A stretch of DNA of 64,000 nt. Source: Chitinophaga deserti (GTDB lineage: Bacteria > Bacteroidota > Bacteroidia > Chitinophagales > Chitinophagaceae). Shown here one piece after another: positions 8,802 to 16,141 of the stretch (its first letter is position 1; every line of letters starts with the position of its first letter). The DNA is taken from positions 62,001-126,000 of the forward strand of contig NZ_QFFK01000012.1 of assembly GCF_003149455.1 (NCBI RefSeq), read 5' to 3'. The position numbers were made by a program, and so were the translations under genes. The notes beneath the pieces were generated by a model. That model was not told the origin of the DNA, did no database searches, and worked only from the letters and a program-made list of their open reading frames with translations.

Positions 8802-10949
8802 TTATTTCGTTTCCACCAAAACCTCCCCGCCATTCTTAAACAATGCATGTGGCACAAACCATCCCTGCTGCGGCTTTCCATTTACACGGATGCTTTTCAG
8901 ATCCCGGCTGTTACCTTTCCTGCGGATAGTTAGCCATTTGCCGTTGGCTGCTTTCCAGCGTACTTCATCGAACAGGGGAACGGTTACCAGGTACTCCGGA
9001 TCGGTAGCGGAGAAAGTGTATAACCCCGCTGCACAGAACACGTACCAGGCAGACATTTCTCCCGCATCATCCATCCCGCAAAGCGCAAGGCCTTCTTCCC
9101 CGATGCCATAATAGTGGTTCAGTATCGTGTCAATAATGCGCTGCGACTTCTCCGGTTTGTTGATGAAGTAATAAGCGAAAGGCGCTTCATGGTCGGGCTG
9201 GTTGCCGTGGCAGTATTGACCGATCATGGATTCCACGTTGCGGGCAATATGCTTCGGGTTCCAGGGGAGTGTAAATAATGAATCCAGCTTGGATTCGAAG
9301 CCTGCAGGCCCACCATAGAGTTCAATCAGGCCCTGCATATCGTGCGGAGCGTAGAACGAAACCTGCCATGCATTGGCTTCGCGGTACATGTATTCGTAGT
9401 AAGGGTATTGCGGATTGAAGGGCGTGATCCAGTCACCGTTTTCCAGCCGCCCACGCATAAAGCGGGTAGAGGGGTCAAACATGTTCCGGTAATTACGGGA
9501 GCGCTGCATAAGGGTTCGGTAATTGGCAGAATCGCCAAGCGCACGGGCCAGCTGAGCCAGTGAGTAATCGTCGTAGGCGTATTCCAGCGTTTTGGATACA
9601 CCGGCATTGGCTTTTGTTTCCACATGGGGCTTGTCTACATGCGGGTCGGGTATCCATCCTTTTTCGATATATGATTTGATATGCGGGCGTGCGCCGCCTT
9701 CCACATTGGCATTTTTCAGGAGTATCTCATACGTCCCTTTCACATCAAACCCGTCTATACCACGGAGGTAAGCCCCTGCAATGGTGGAAGCACCATGATC
9801 GCCGTGGAAGAAGGTGGGGATGAAGCCCTTTTTATCTCCTACGTCTTTCATAGACTTAATTACATCCAGCGCCACATCAGGGGACAGGAGGGAGAGGAGC
9901 ACATCTTTATTCCGGTACGTGTCCCACAGGGAGGGCTCGGTATAATAGCGGAAACCATGGTTATCCTTTTTGCGGGTGGCATCTGTGAAATCGCCGTTCA
10001 CATCACTTCGGAGTGCTGGCCAAAGGAATGAGCGGTACAGGCTGGAGTAGAAAAGCATCCGTTGCTTATCAGTGCCACCTTTCACTTCCACTTTGGAAAG
10101 CAGCTGCTCCCACTCCGCTTTGGCGGCGGTACGTATGGCCGTGAAGGATTTATTGCCGATTTCCTTCTCCAGGTTGGCTTTTGCATTTTCCACGCTCACG
10201 AATGAAAGACCGATCTTCATTTCCACGAGTCCGTTGCCATCTTTCAGCCAGGCAATGGCGTTGCCGGAGCGTTTGCCTTCTTCAGTCTTTTCCAGTCGCT
10301 CGATGGTGGTGTTGAGTATTGCGTAAAAGTAAATCCGTTCGCCGGTTTGCTGGTAGCCATGGAGGATGTTATCGCCTGACTGTGCGATTTTCCAGTCGCC
10401 CACCCGGTTATTGGACTTTGCCAGATCGAACAGGATGCGGCGGTTGAAGGGCTGCCGGAAGAAGTATTGATGGAAGCCACAGCGGAGGGTGGATGTAAGC
10501 TTAACATCGATATTATAATCGCTGAGGTATACCTGGTAATACCCCGGTTCGGCGGATTCGCGTTGATGGGAAAAGCGGGACCCTGTGGCCGGGGCGCTTC
10601 CTGAAACGGGCAGTACGGGAATATTGCAGAGGTTCCAGTGCCCTTTGTTGGTGTGGGTAAACGAAAGGATGACGGAATCTTCGTATTCATACCCCGCGCC
10701 GGAGCCATATTCCGTCATGGGACTAAGCTGCACCATGGCATTGGGGAGCGAGCTGCCGGGGAAGGTGAGTCCTGCCCAGGAGCGCCAGCCTTCCGGAAGC
10801 CTGTACCCTACAACGGCAGAGTCGTTCAGCGGCTCGGTGCCGAGGAAAGTGTTTACGTACCGGGTAAAGCCATTGGACTGTCCGAAACTTTTGGAAGCCT
10901 GCAGGGATAATATCGCCATGAGGCAAACGACAAGTCTGTTCCTTTTCAT
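8802..10949 (-). CDS. GH92 alpha-mannosidase (exported)
   Basis: 715 residues with a signal peptide ending near S-F-G-Q. The body matches glycoside hydrolase family 92, calcium-dependent inverting exo-alpha-mannosidases: an N-terminal beta-sandwich (V-N-T-F-L-G-T near residue 33), then an (alpha/alpha)6 barrel with G-D-H-G-A-S-T-I-A-G-A-Y, H-G-N-Q-P-D-H-E588-A-P-F and D-D-A-G-E-M-S-A-W-Y-V-F, the most conserved family signatures. Typical members have N-E-P where this one has N-Q-P. It probably removes alpha-mannose from N-glycan, mannan or similar chains in the periplasm or at the surface. No SusCD pair is adjacent. The divergent neighbour is the xusA-like receptor, about 300 nt away. Confidence 0.9.
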   Translation of the reverse strand: MKRNRLVVCLMAILSLQASKSFGQSNGFTRYVNTFLGTEPLNDSAVVGYRLPEGWRSWAGLTFPGSSLPNAMVQLSPMTEYGSGAGYEYEDSVILSFTHTNKGHWNLCNIPVLPVSGSAPATGSRFSHQRESAEPGYYQVYLSDYNIDVKLTSTLRCGFHQYFFRQPFNRRILFDLAKSNNRVGDWKIAQSGDNILHGYQQTGERIYFYAILNTTIERLEKTEEGKRSGNAIAWLKDGNGLVEMKIGLSFVSVENAKANLEKEIGNKSFTAIRTAAKAEWEQLLSKVEVKGGTDKQRMLFYSSLYRSFLWPALRSDVNGDFTDATRKKDNHGFRYYTEPSLWDTYRNKDVLLSLLSPDVALDVIKSMKDVGDKKGFIPTFFHGDHGASTIAGAYLRGIDGFDVKGTYEILLKNANVEGGARPHIKSYIEKGWIPDPHVDKPHVETKANAGVSKTLEYAYDDYSLAQLARALGDSANYRTLMQRSRNYRNMFDPSTRFMRGRLENGDWITPFNPQYPYYEYMYREANAWQVSFYAPHDMQGLIELYGGPAGFESKLDSLFTLPWNPKHIARNVESMIGQYCHGNQPDHEAPFAYYFINKPEKSQRIIDTILNHYYGIGEEGLALCGMDDAGEMSAWYVFCAAGLYTFSATDPEYLVTVPLFDEVRWKAANGKWLTIRRKGNSRDLKSIRVNGKPQQGWFVPHALFKNGGEVLVETK

Positions 10950-11253
10950 AACGTTTGCTAAATCGATTCAGTAATCTGGTAAACGAGGTCAATATAGTTA
11001 CGCAATGCGGAAATTTTAAGAAATATGTACCAGCGGTAAGGAGATGTTTGATTTCGTGAATGCACGGATATACGACAAATTCACCATCATATTTCCGGAT
11101 AGTACCACGAATGTCGCTTAATTACAAACATCTGTGCAATCGGCCATGTTTAAAACTGCAGTTTTCCCGATTGGATCAATGTATTTCCTTAATTGATAAA
11201 CCCGGCTTACCATTCTGCCCGACCTTTGCCCGTCGAATAAAGAACCACCATCA
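10950..11253. promoter_or_regulatory. Divergent intergenic region between GH92 and the TonB receptor
   Basis: 304 nt of AT-rich non-coding DNA that must carry the promoters of both flanking genes. A perfect 14-bp palindrome, AAAACTGCAGTTTT, lies at 11152-11165, about 90 nt before the receptor ATG. TTGATAAA at 11193-11200 and CCTTTG at 11223-11228 are promoter-like, but their spacing is too long for a confident call. No Fur-box-like sequence was recognised. Confidence 0.45.
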
Positions 11254-13611
11254 ATGTTCAAGCACATTAGACTACTTATTATCCCGATCGTATTTTGCTG
11301 TATTACCTCAGCTGTATTGGGGCAATCTACCTCCGCCATTACGGGGCAGGTCCGCTCTGCAGCAGGGCAGCCCCTTACCGATGCCGCTGTAACCATACAG
11401 GGCACTAACACCGGCGCTTATACTAAGAAAGACGGCCGTTTCCGCATTGGAGGCATCAAAGCGGGAAAATACACCCTCGTGGTGTCTATGCTCGGCTTCT
11501 ACCGCCACGAGCAGGCAGTTGAACTCGGCAGCACCGACCTTACGGTAGAGATTGTACTCAACGAAGAAACCCAGACCCGCGAAGGGGTTACGGTAACCGC
11601 GAAAGGGCAAAGCCGCCAGCTGAAAGAAAGCGGCTTCGCCGTTAATGCCATCGATACCCGCCGCTTCGCCAACTCTTCCTCCGATATCAATACCATCCTT
11701 AACCGGACCACCGGTGTGAAAGTACGGGAGTCCGGCGGTGTAGGGTCCGATTTCCATTTTTCCATCAATGGCCTTTCCGGCAAAGCCATCCGCTACTTCA
11801 TTGATGGCATCCCCATGGAAGTAATGGGCAGCTCCATGACGCTGAACAACATTCCCGTGAACCTCGCGGAAAGAGTGGAGATCTATAAAGGGGTACTCCC
11901 GGTTTCCCTAGGTGCAGATGCACTGGGCGGCGCCGTAAACCTCGTTACCAACCAAAACATCAAAAACTACCTCGACGCCAGCTACAGCTTCGGCTCTTTC
12001 AATACCCACCGTGCCGCGGTTACCGGACAGGTAACAGGTAAATCAGGTATCGTAGGCCGTGTAAGCGCTTTCCTCAACTATTCCGACAACGATTATAAGA
12101 TGAAGGCCATGGAACTGTACAATGAGGATAAGGGGGAGTATGAACTGAAAGACGTACGCCGTTTCCATGATCAATACCGCTCTACCATGGTACAGGGCGA
12201 AATTGGCGTGGCCAATAAGAAATGGGCAGATGTGTTCTTCGTAGGCGCAGGCTTCTCCAATACCGACCGCGAGATACAGACCGGCTCCAACCAGGACAGG
12301 GTATATGGCGCCGCCCTTCAGAACGGCGAAGCCTTCAATGCTACCCTGCGTTATAAAAAGAACAACATCTTTGTTGACGGGTTAGATCTGAACGTGTTCG
12401 CATCCCATACCCGCGACAAATACGTGGTAACCGATACCACAGGCTACCGCTACTTCTGGGATGGCTCCCGTGTACCGCTGAACCAGGCGGAAATGGGCCA
12501 GATCAAAGTGCTGACCAATGTTATTCGCCCGCGCAATTACGCCCGCGCCAACTTCAGCTATACGCTGAACGCGCAGCACTCCTTCAACCTGAACTATACG
12601 TTCGACGAGATGTCGAATAAAACCTATAACGCCCTGGTTTCCGACAGGGATGATAACCCCGGTAAGATCGGGAAGCACATCCTTGGCCTCGGTTACCAGC
12701 AGAACCTGCTAAATGCCCGGTGGACCAACACCTTCTTCGGTAAGTTCTACGGTATGCAACTCCGGCAGGATGAAATTCTCCAGTCTAACGGGGAGTATGT
12801 TTCCGGCAACGATTCCAAAAGCTATTACGGCTATGGCGTGGCTTCCCGGTTTAAGATCCTGCCCGACTTTGGTGTGAAGGCATCTTATGAAAAGGCTTAC
12901 CGCATACCGGAAGTGGGTGAGATGTTCGGTAACGGGTACGATCAGATCGCTAACCCATTGCTGAAACCTGAATCCAGCAACAACGTGAACCTGGGCGCTT
13001 ATTATGGTAAACAGCTTGGCGATCACCGCTTCTTTGCAGAAGGCGGAGGATTTTTCAGGGATGCGGCAGATTTCATCTACGCCAAAACTTACCAGTCTAA
13101 CTCCCAGGTGATCCGTTACGAAAACACTTCCAAAGTGAAAGTAACCGGTGCGGAAGCTGAGCTGCAATACGATTTCCGTGACCTCTTCCACTTCACCGTG
13201 AACGCCACTTACCAGAACGCTGTCAACAACACGAAAAGAGGCGCAGGTAAAGATGAAACGGAAGAAGCCTCTTACCGCAACAAGATCCCGAACCAGCCCT
13301 GGCTCTTTGGGAATGCACTCGCCAGCTTAGGTAAAAACAACCTGCTTGGTAAAGGCACCCGCATCCAGCTGAACTGGGATATGCAGTATGTTCACCAGTT
13401 TTACCTGACCTGGGAAGATTTTGCTGTTAATAAAGACTACGTTCCTGACCAGTATATCCAGAACCTCGGACTTACTTATTCCATGCAAAACGGCAAGTAC
13501 AACATTACTGCCGAGTGCCGGAACTTCACCGATCAGCGTGCTTACGATAACTTCCGCCTGCAGAAGCCCGGCCGCTCCTTCTTCGTTAAACTGCGTTACT
13601 TCATTCACTAA
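11254..13611 (+). CDS. TonB-dependent outer-membrane receptor, xusA-like (siderophore type)
   Basis: 785 residues: a signal peptide ending near V-L-G-Q, a carboxypeptidase-regulatory-like beta-sandwich (about residues 28-105), a plug domain (about 110-230, with I-N-T-I-L-N-R-T-T-G-V-K-V and Y-F-I-D-G-I-P) and a 22-strand-type barrel ending in F-F-V-K-L-R-Y-F-I-H with a C-terminal aromatic belt. The size and single plug suit an iron-siderophore receptor rather than a SusC, which is usually 1000 residues or more. It is followed after 18 nt by a DUF4374 lipoprotein and then a PepSY membrane protein. This is the order of the Bacteroides thetaiotaomicron xusABC genes for xenosiderophore use. Ligand specificity is inferred from that context only. 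Confidence 0.85.
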   Translation: MFKHIRLLIIPIVFCCITSAVLGQSTSAITGQVRSAAGQPLTDAAVTIQGTNTGAYTKKDGRFRIGGIKAGKYTLVVSMLGFYRHEQAVELGSTDLTVEIVLNEETQTREGVTVTAKGQSRQLKESGFAVNAIDTRRFANSSSDINTILNRTTGVKVRESGGVGSDFHFSINGLSGKAIRYFIDGIPMEVMGSSMTLNNIPVNLAERVEIYKGVLPVSLGADALGGAVNLVTNQNIKNYLDASYSFGSFNTHRAAVTGQVTGKSGIVGRVSAFLNYSDNDYKMKAMELYNEDKGEYELKDVRRFHDQYRSTMVQGEIGVANKKWADVFFVGAGFSNTDREIQTGSNQDRVYGAALQNGEAFNATLRYKKNNIFVDGLDLNVFASHTRDKYVVTDTTGYRYFWDGSRVPLNQAEMGQIKVLTNVIRPRNYARANFSYTLNAQHSFNLNYTFDEMSNKTYNALVSDRDDNPGKIGKHILGLGYQQNLLNARWTNTFFGKFYGMQLRQDEILQSNGEYVSGNDSKSYYGYGVASRFKILPDFGVKASYEKAYRIPEVGEMFGNGYDQIANPLLKPESSNNVNLGAYYGKQLGDHRFFAEGGGFFRDAADFIYAKTYQSNSQVIRYENTSKVKVTGAEAELQYDFRDLFHFTVNATYQNAVNNTKRGAGKDETEEASYRNKIPNQPWLFGNALASLGKNNLLGKGTRIQLNWDMQYVHQFYLTWEDFAVNKDYVPDQYIQNLGLTYSMQNGKYNITAECRNFTDQRAYDNFRLQKPGRSFFVKLRYFIH

Positions 13612-13629
13612 TTCTGTCATCTTTCCGAT

Positions 13630-14847
13630 ATGAACACTTTACTTACAAAATGGAGCCGTGTTGCCGCCCTCGTGATGGGAATGGCTACCCTCGGCGCCTG
13701 TGTGAAATACGACGATAAAATCTCTGTCGGTCCCGGTAACGGTTCCGAGAACTTCGCCATCTGGATACAGCTGGGTTCCTGGCCCAATACCGCGCAGTAT
13801 GTGGTGGGAGCAGAATCGCTGCTGAAAGGGGCTGTTAGCCTGAAAGGCAACGGGGTGGAAGTAACCGGTAAGGCAGATTACGGAGTGGTTGGCCGCGACG
13901 GGTTTTACTATTACCCCAGCACCAGCTCCAATAACAGCAAGCTGTCGAAGTTTTCCTTAAAAGATAATCAGCTGACTACCGTGAAGCAGGTGCCGTTCAC
14001 GTACCAGTCCAGCGTTTCCAGCTATTGCTGGATCAACGATACCACGCTGGTGTTTGTAGGGACAGACGGTACCCGTATGAAAATGCTTTGCTCCATCGTG
14101 AATACGAAAGATCTGTCTGTAAAGAATGCCGAGCTGCCTGTGAATCCCATACCGGCAGGGTATGCCTCTCTTGCAGCCCGCAGTCTGGATTATGTGGATG
14201 GTAAGCTTTTCCTGACCATGGCCTATACCGCCACCTGGCCGGCTCCCGCTTATCCCAAGGCTATTGTCGCCATTTTTGATTATCCTACCCTTTCACTGGT
14301 GAACCAGGTGGAAGACAGCCGTTCTGTTGGAGCGGGCATTTCTAACATGTGGATGTCGGCTACTGCGGTGGATAACAAAGGCGATTACTATGCATTATCT
14401 TATCCCGGATGGCTTTCTACCACCATGCCTTCCGTGCTTTACAGGATAAAAAAGGGTACAACTGTATTTGATGCTTCGTATTTTGTGAACCTCGATCAGT
14501 TGCTGGGAGGCAGTGGCGTGGCCCTTTACGGATTGGGTAACGGCCGTGCGCTCGTGAAATACAAAGCAGCGTTCGATGATGGTACGGATGCAACCCACAT
14601 TATGGGATATGCAGTGGTAGATCTGGCGAAAGGCACCGTGGTGCGTAAGCTGACAGAGCTGCCCCTCGATAAGGGCGAAATGCTGCAAACCGTATCGCTG
14701 GATGGCAACAACGCTTATATCATGGTAAACTCCCAGGTAGGGAAAGACTATATCTGGGTATACGATATTGAACGCGACGCGATCACTCCCGGACTGGAAA
14801 TCGCCGGCGGGTACGATTACCTGCTGCGTGTGGATAAACTGAAATAA
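13630..14847 (+). CDS. DUF4374 lipoprotein, xusB-like siderophore-binding protein
   Basis: 405 residues with a lipoprotein signal peptide (lipobox L-G-A-C24) followed by K-Y-D-D, acidic residues of the kind that direct surface display in Bacteroidota. The mature part is rich in short strands with repeated G-F-Y-Y-Y, L-S-K-F-S-L, D-Y-V-D-G-K and W-V-Y-D-I-E patterns, consistent with the beta-propeller-like DUF4374 family. In Bacteroides the DUF4374 protein XusB is an outer-surface lipoprotein that captures ferric enterobactin for XusA. By position this one would do the same for the receptor 18 nt upstream. A strong terminator hairpin follows the stop codon. Confidence 0.82.
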   Translation: MNTLLTKWSRVAALVMGMATLGACVKYDDKISVGPGNGSENFAIWIQLGSWPNTAQYVVGAESLLKGAVSLKGNGVEVTGKADYGVVGRDGFYYYPSTSSNNSKLSKFSLKDNQLTTVKQVPFTYQSSVSSYCWINDTTLVFVGTDGTRMKMLCSIVNTKDLSVKNAELPVNPIPAGYASLAARSLDYVDGKLFLTMAYTATWPAPAYPKAIVAIFDYPTLSLVNQVEDSRSVGAGISNMWMSATAVDNKGDYYALSYPGWLSTTMPSVLYRIKKGTTVFDASYFVNLDQLLGGSGVALYGLGNGRALVKYKAAFDDGTDATHIMGYAVVDLAKGTVVRKLTELPLDKGEMLQTVSLDGNNAYIMVNSQVGKDYIWVYDIERDAITPGLEIAGGYDYLLRVDKLK

Positions 14848-14870
14848 TCACGTCCCGCAAACGGACAAGG

Positions 14871-14905
14871 CACTTTCCCGCACACCGGGAAAGTGTCGTT
14901 TTTTT
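14871..14905 (+). terminator. Terminator hairpin between the DUF4374 and PepSY genes
   Basis: A 10-bp perfect stem (CACTTTCCCG / CGGGAAAGTG) with the 5-nt loop CACAC is followed by TCGTTTTTTT. It lies 13 nt before the ATG of the PepSY gene, so it either ends the receptor/lipoprotein transcript or acts as a partial terminator that lowers expression of the third gene. Confidence 0.85.
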
Positions 14906-14918
14906 ATGTACGACGACT

Positions 14919-16076
14919 ATGAAATCTGCATTCTTAAAATTTAACGCCTGGTTTCACCTCTGGATAGGTATTGTGACAGGGATCATTGTGTTCATCGTTT
15001 CCATCACCGGTTGCATCCTGGTGTTTGAATCCGATCTGCGCGACTGGATAATACCCGAAAGGATGGCCAAGGCGCCGGCCGGTGCGGTACAACTGCCACC
15101 ATCTGTACTGGTGCCCGCTGCTGAAGCGGTGATGCCGGGCTACCACGTTCATTCCATACAATACCATAACCCCGGGAAGGCCGCTGAGATTACCTTCCAT
15201 TCCGATTCGGTGGTGTATGTTAATCCGTATACAGCAGAGGTGAATGGCATTGTGAATAAGACAGATTTTTTCAGTTATATGGAACAGGGCCATGTTACGC
15301 TCTGGCTGCCGCATGATGTGGGAACTAAAGTTGTGCTGTGGAGTACGCTGATCTTCCTTTTCCTGTGCATTACCGGTTTGGTTTTATGGTGGCCTAAAAA
15401 ATGGAACCGTCATAATATCAAAAACGCTTTCACCATCCTCTGGAAAGGAAAATTGAAACGCGTGAATTACGACCTGCATAATGTGCTTGGTTTTTACACG
15501 CTGCCTGTAGCCATACTCATGGCTTTTACCGGCATTTATATGGGCTTTGGCTGGATATCGAAACCGTTTTACTGGATCACTACCGGTGGAGAAGCAATGC
15601 CTGCTTATTACGAACCGCTTTCCGATACTACCCGTGCAGATGCTCTTCCGAAGTTGCGGGTGGTAGACGATGTGTGGCGCATGTCGGTGAATGAACTGTC
15701 TGCTCCTAAAAGCTCCGCCGTGCTGATCGGTATTCCGGAAGATGATGAGCCTGTAGCTCCGGTATATACTTATGTAAATATGGAAGGCGCCTTTTACACG
15801 GGGTATTTCTTCGATCAGTATACCGGTGAGAAGTTACAGGCCGGTGGGTTGGATGTGGTACCTTTTGCGGAAGCGAATTTCGGTACCAGGTGGCGCCGGA
15901 TGAACTATTCGCTGCACACGGGGCTCATCCTGGGGCTCCCTTCCAAAATCATTTACTTTATCGGCTCCCTGATTGCTGCCAGTTTACCTATTACCGGGTT
16001 TATTATCTGGTGGGGGAAAAAGAAGAAACAGAAGAAAAAGAAACCGGCGAAGCAGACCGAGACTGCCACCGCCTGA
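14919..16076 (+). CDS. PepSY-TM domain membrane protein, xusC-like putative ferric reductase
   Basis: 385 residues with four predicted membrane spans (about 12-35, 138-160, 190-215 and 338-365) and conserved histidines: H-L-W-I-G in the first, L-P-H-D-V in the second, D-L-H-N-V-L-G in the third and S-L-H-T-G-L in the last. This is the layout of the PepSY-associated transmembrane family (PiuB/XusC type), thought to carry haem and reduce siderophore-bound iron at the inner membrane. Two PepSY-like periplasmic segments lie between the spans. The tail is very rich in Lys and presumably cytoplasmic. It completes the receptor-lipoprotein-reductase set, although an intrinsic terminator sits just before its start. 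Confidence 0.85.
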   Translation: MKSAFLKFNAWFHLWIGIVTGIIVFIVSITGCILVFESDLRDWIIPERMAKAPAGAVQLPPSVLVPAAEAVMPGYHVHSIQYHNPGKAAEITFHSDSVVYVNPYTAEVNGIVNKTDFFSYMEQGHVTLWLPHDVGTKVVLWSTLIFLFLCITGLVLWWPKKWNRHNIKNAFTILWKGKLKRVNYDLHNVLGFYTLPVAILMAFTGIYMGFGWISKPFYWITTGGEAMPAYYEPLSDTTRADALPKLRVVDDVWRMSVNELSAPKSSAVLIGIPEDDEPVAPVYTYVNMEGAFYTGYFFDQYTGEKLQAGGLDVVPFAEANFGTRWRRMNYSLHTGLILGLPSKIIYFIGSLIAASLPITGFIIWWGKKKKQKKKKPAKQTETATA

Positions 16077-16083
16077 TAGTCAT

Positions 16084-16129
16084 AAAGAAAAAGGCCGTTG
16101 TCGCACCTGCGACAACGGCCTTTTTCTTT
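16084..16129. terminator. Bidirectional terminator
   Basis: A perfect 22-bp inverted repeat (arms 16084-16105 and 16108-16129, centre CC) begins with AAAGAAAAAGG and ends with CCTTTTTCTTT, so each strand has a G/C-rich stem followed by a T-rich run. It separates the convergent PepSY and TonB-receptor genes and can stop transcription from both sides. Confidence 0.92.
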
Positions 16130-16141
16130 TCCGGCATTTTC

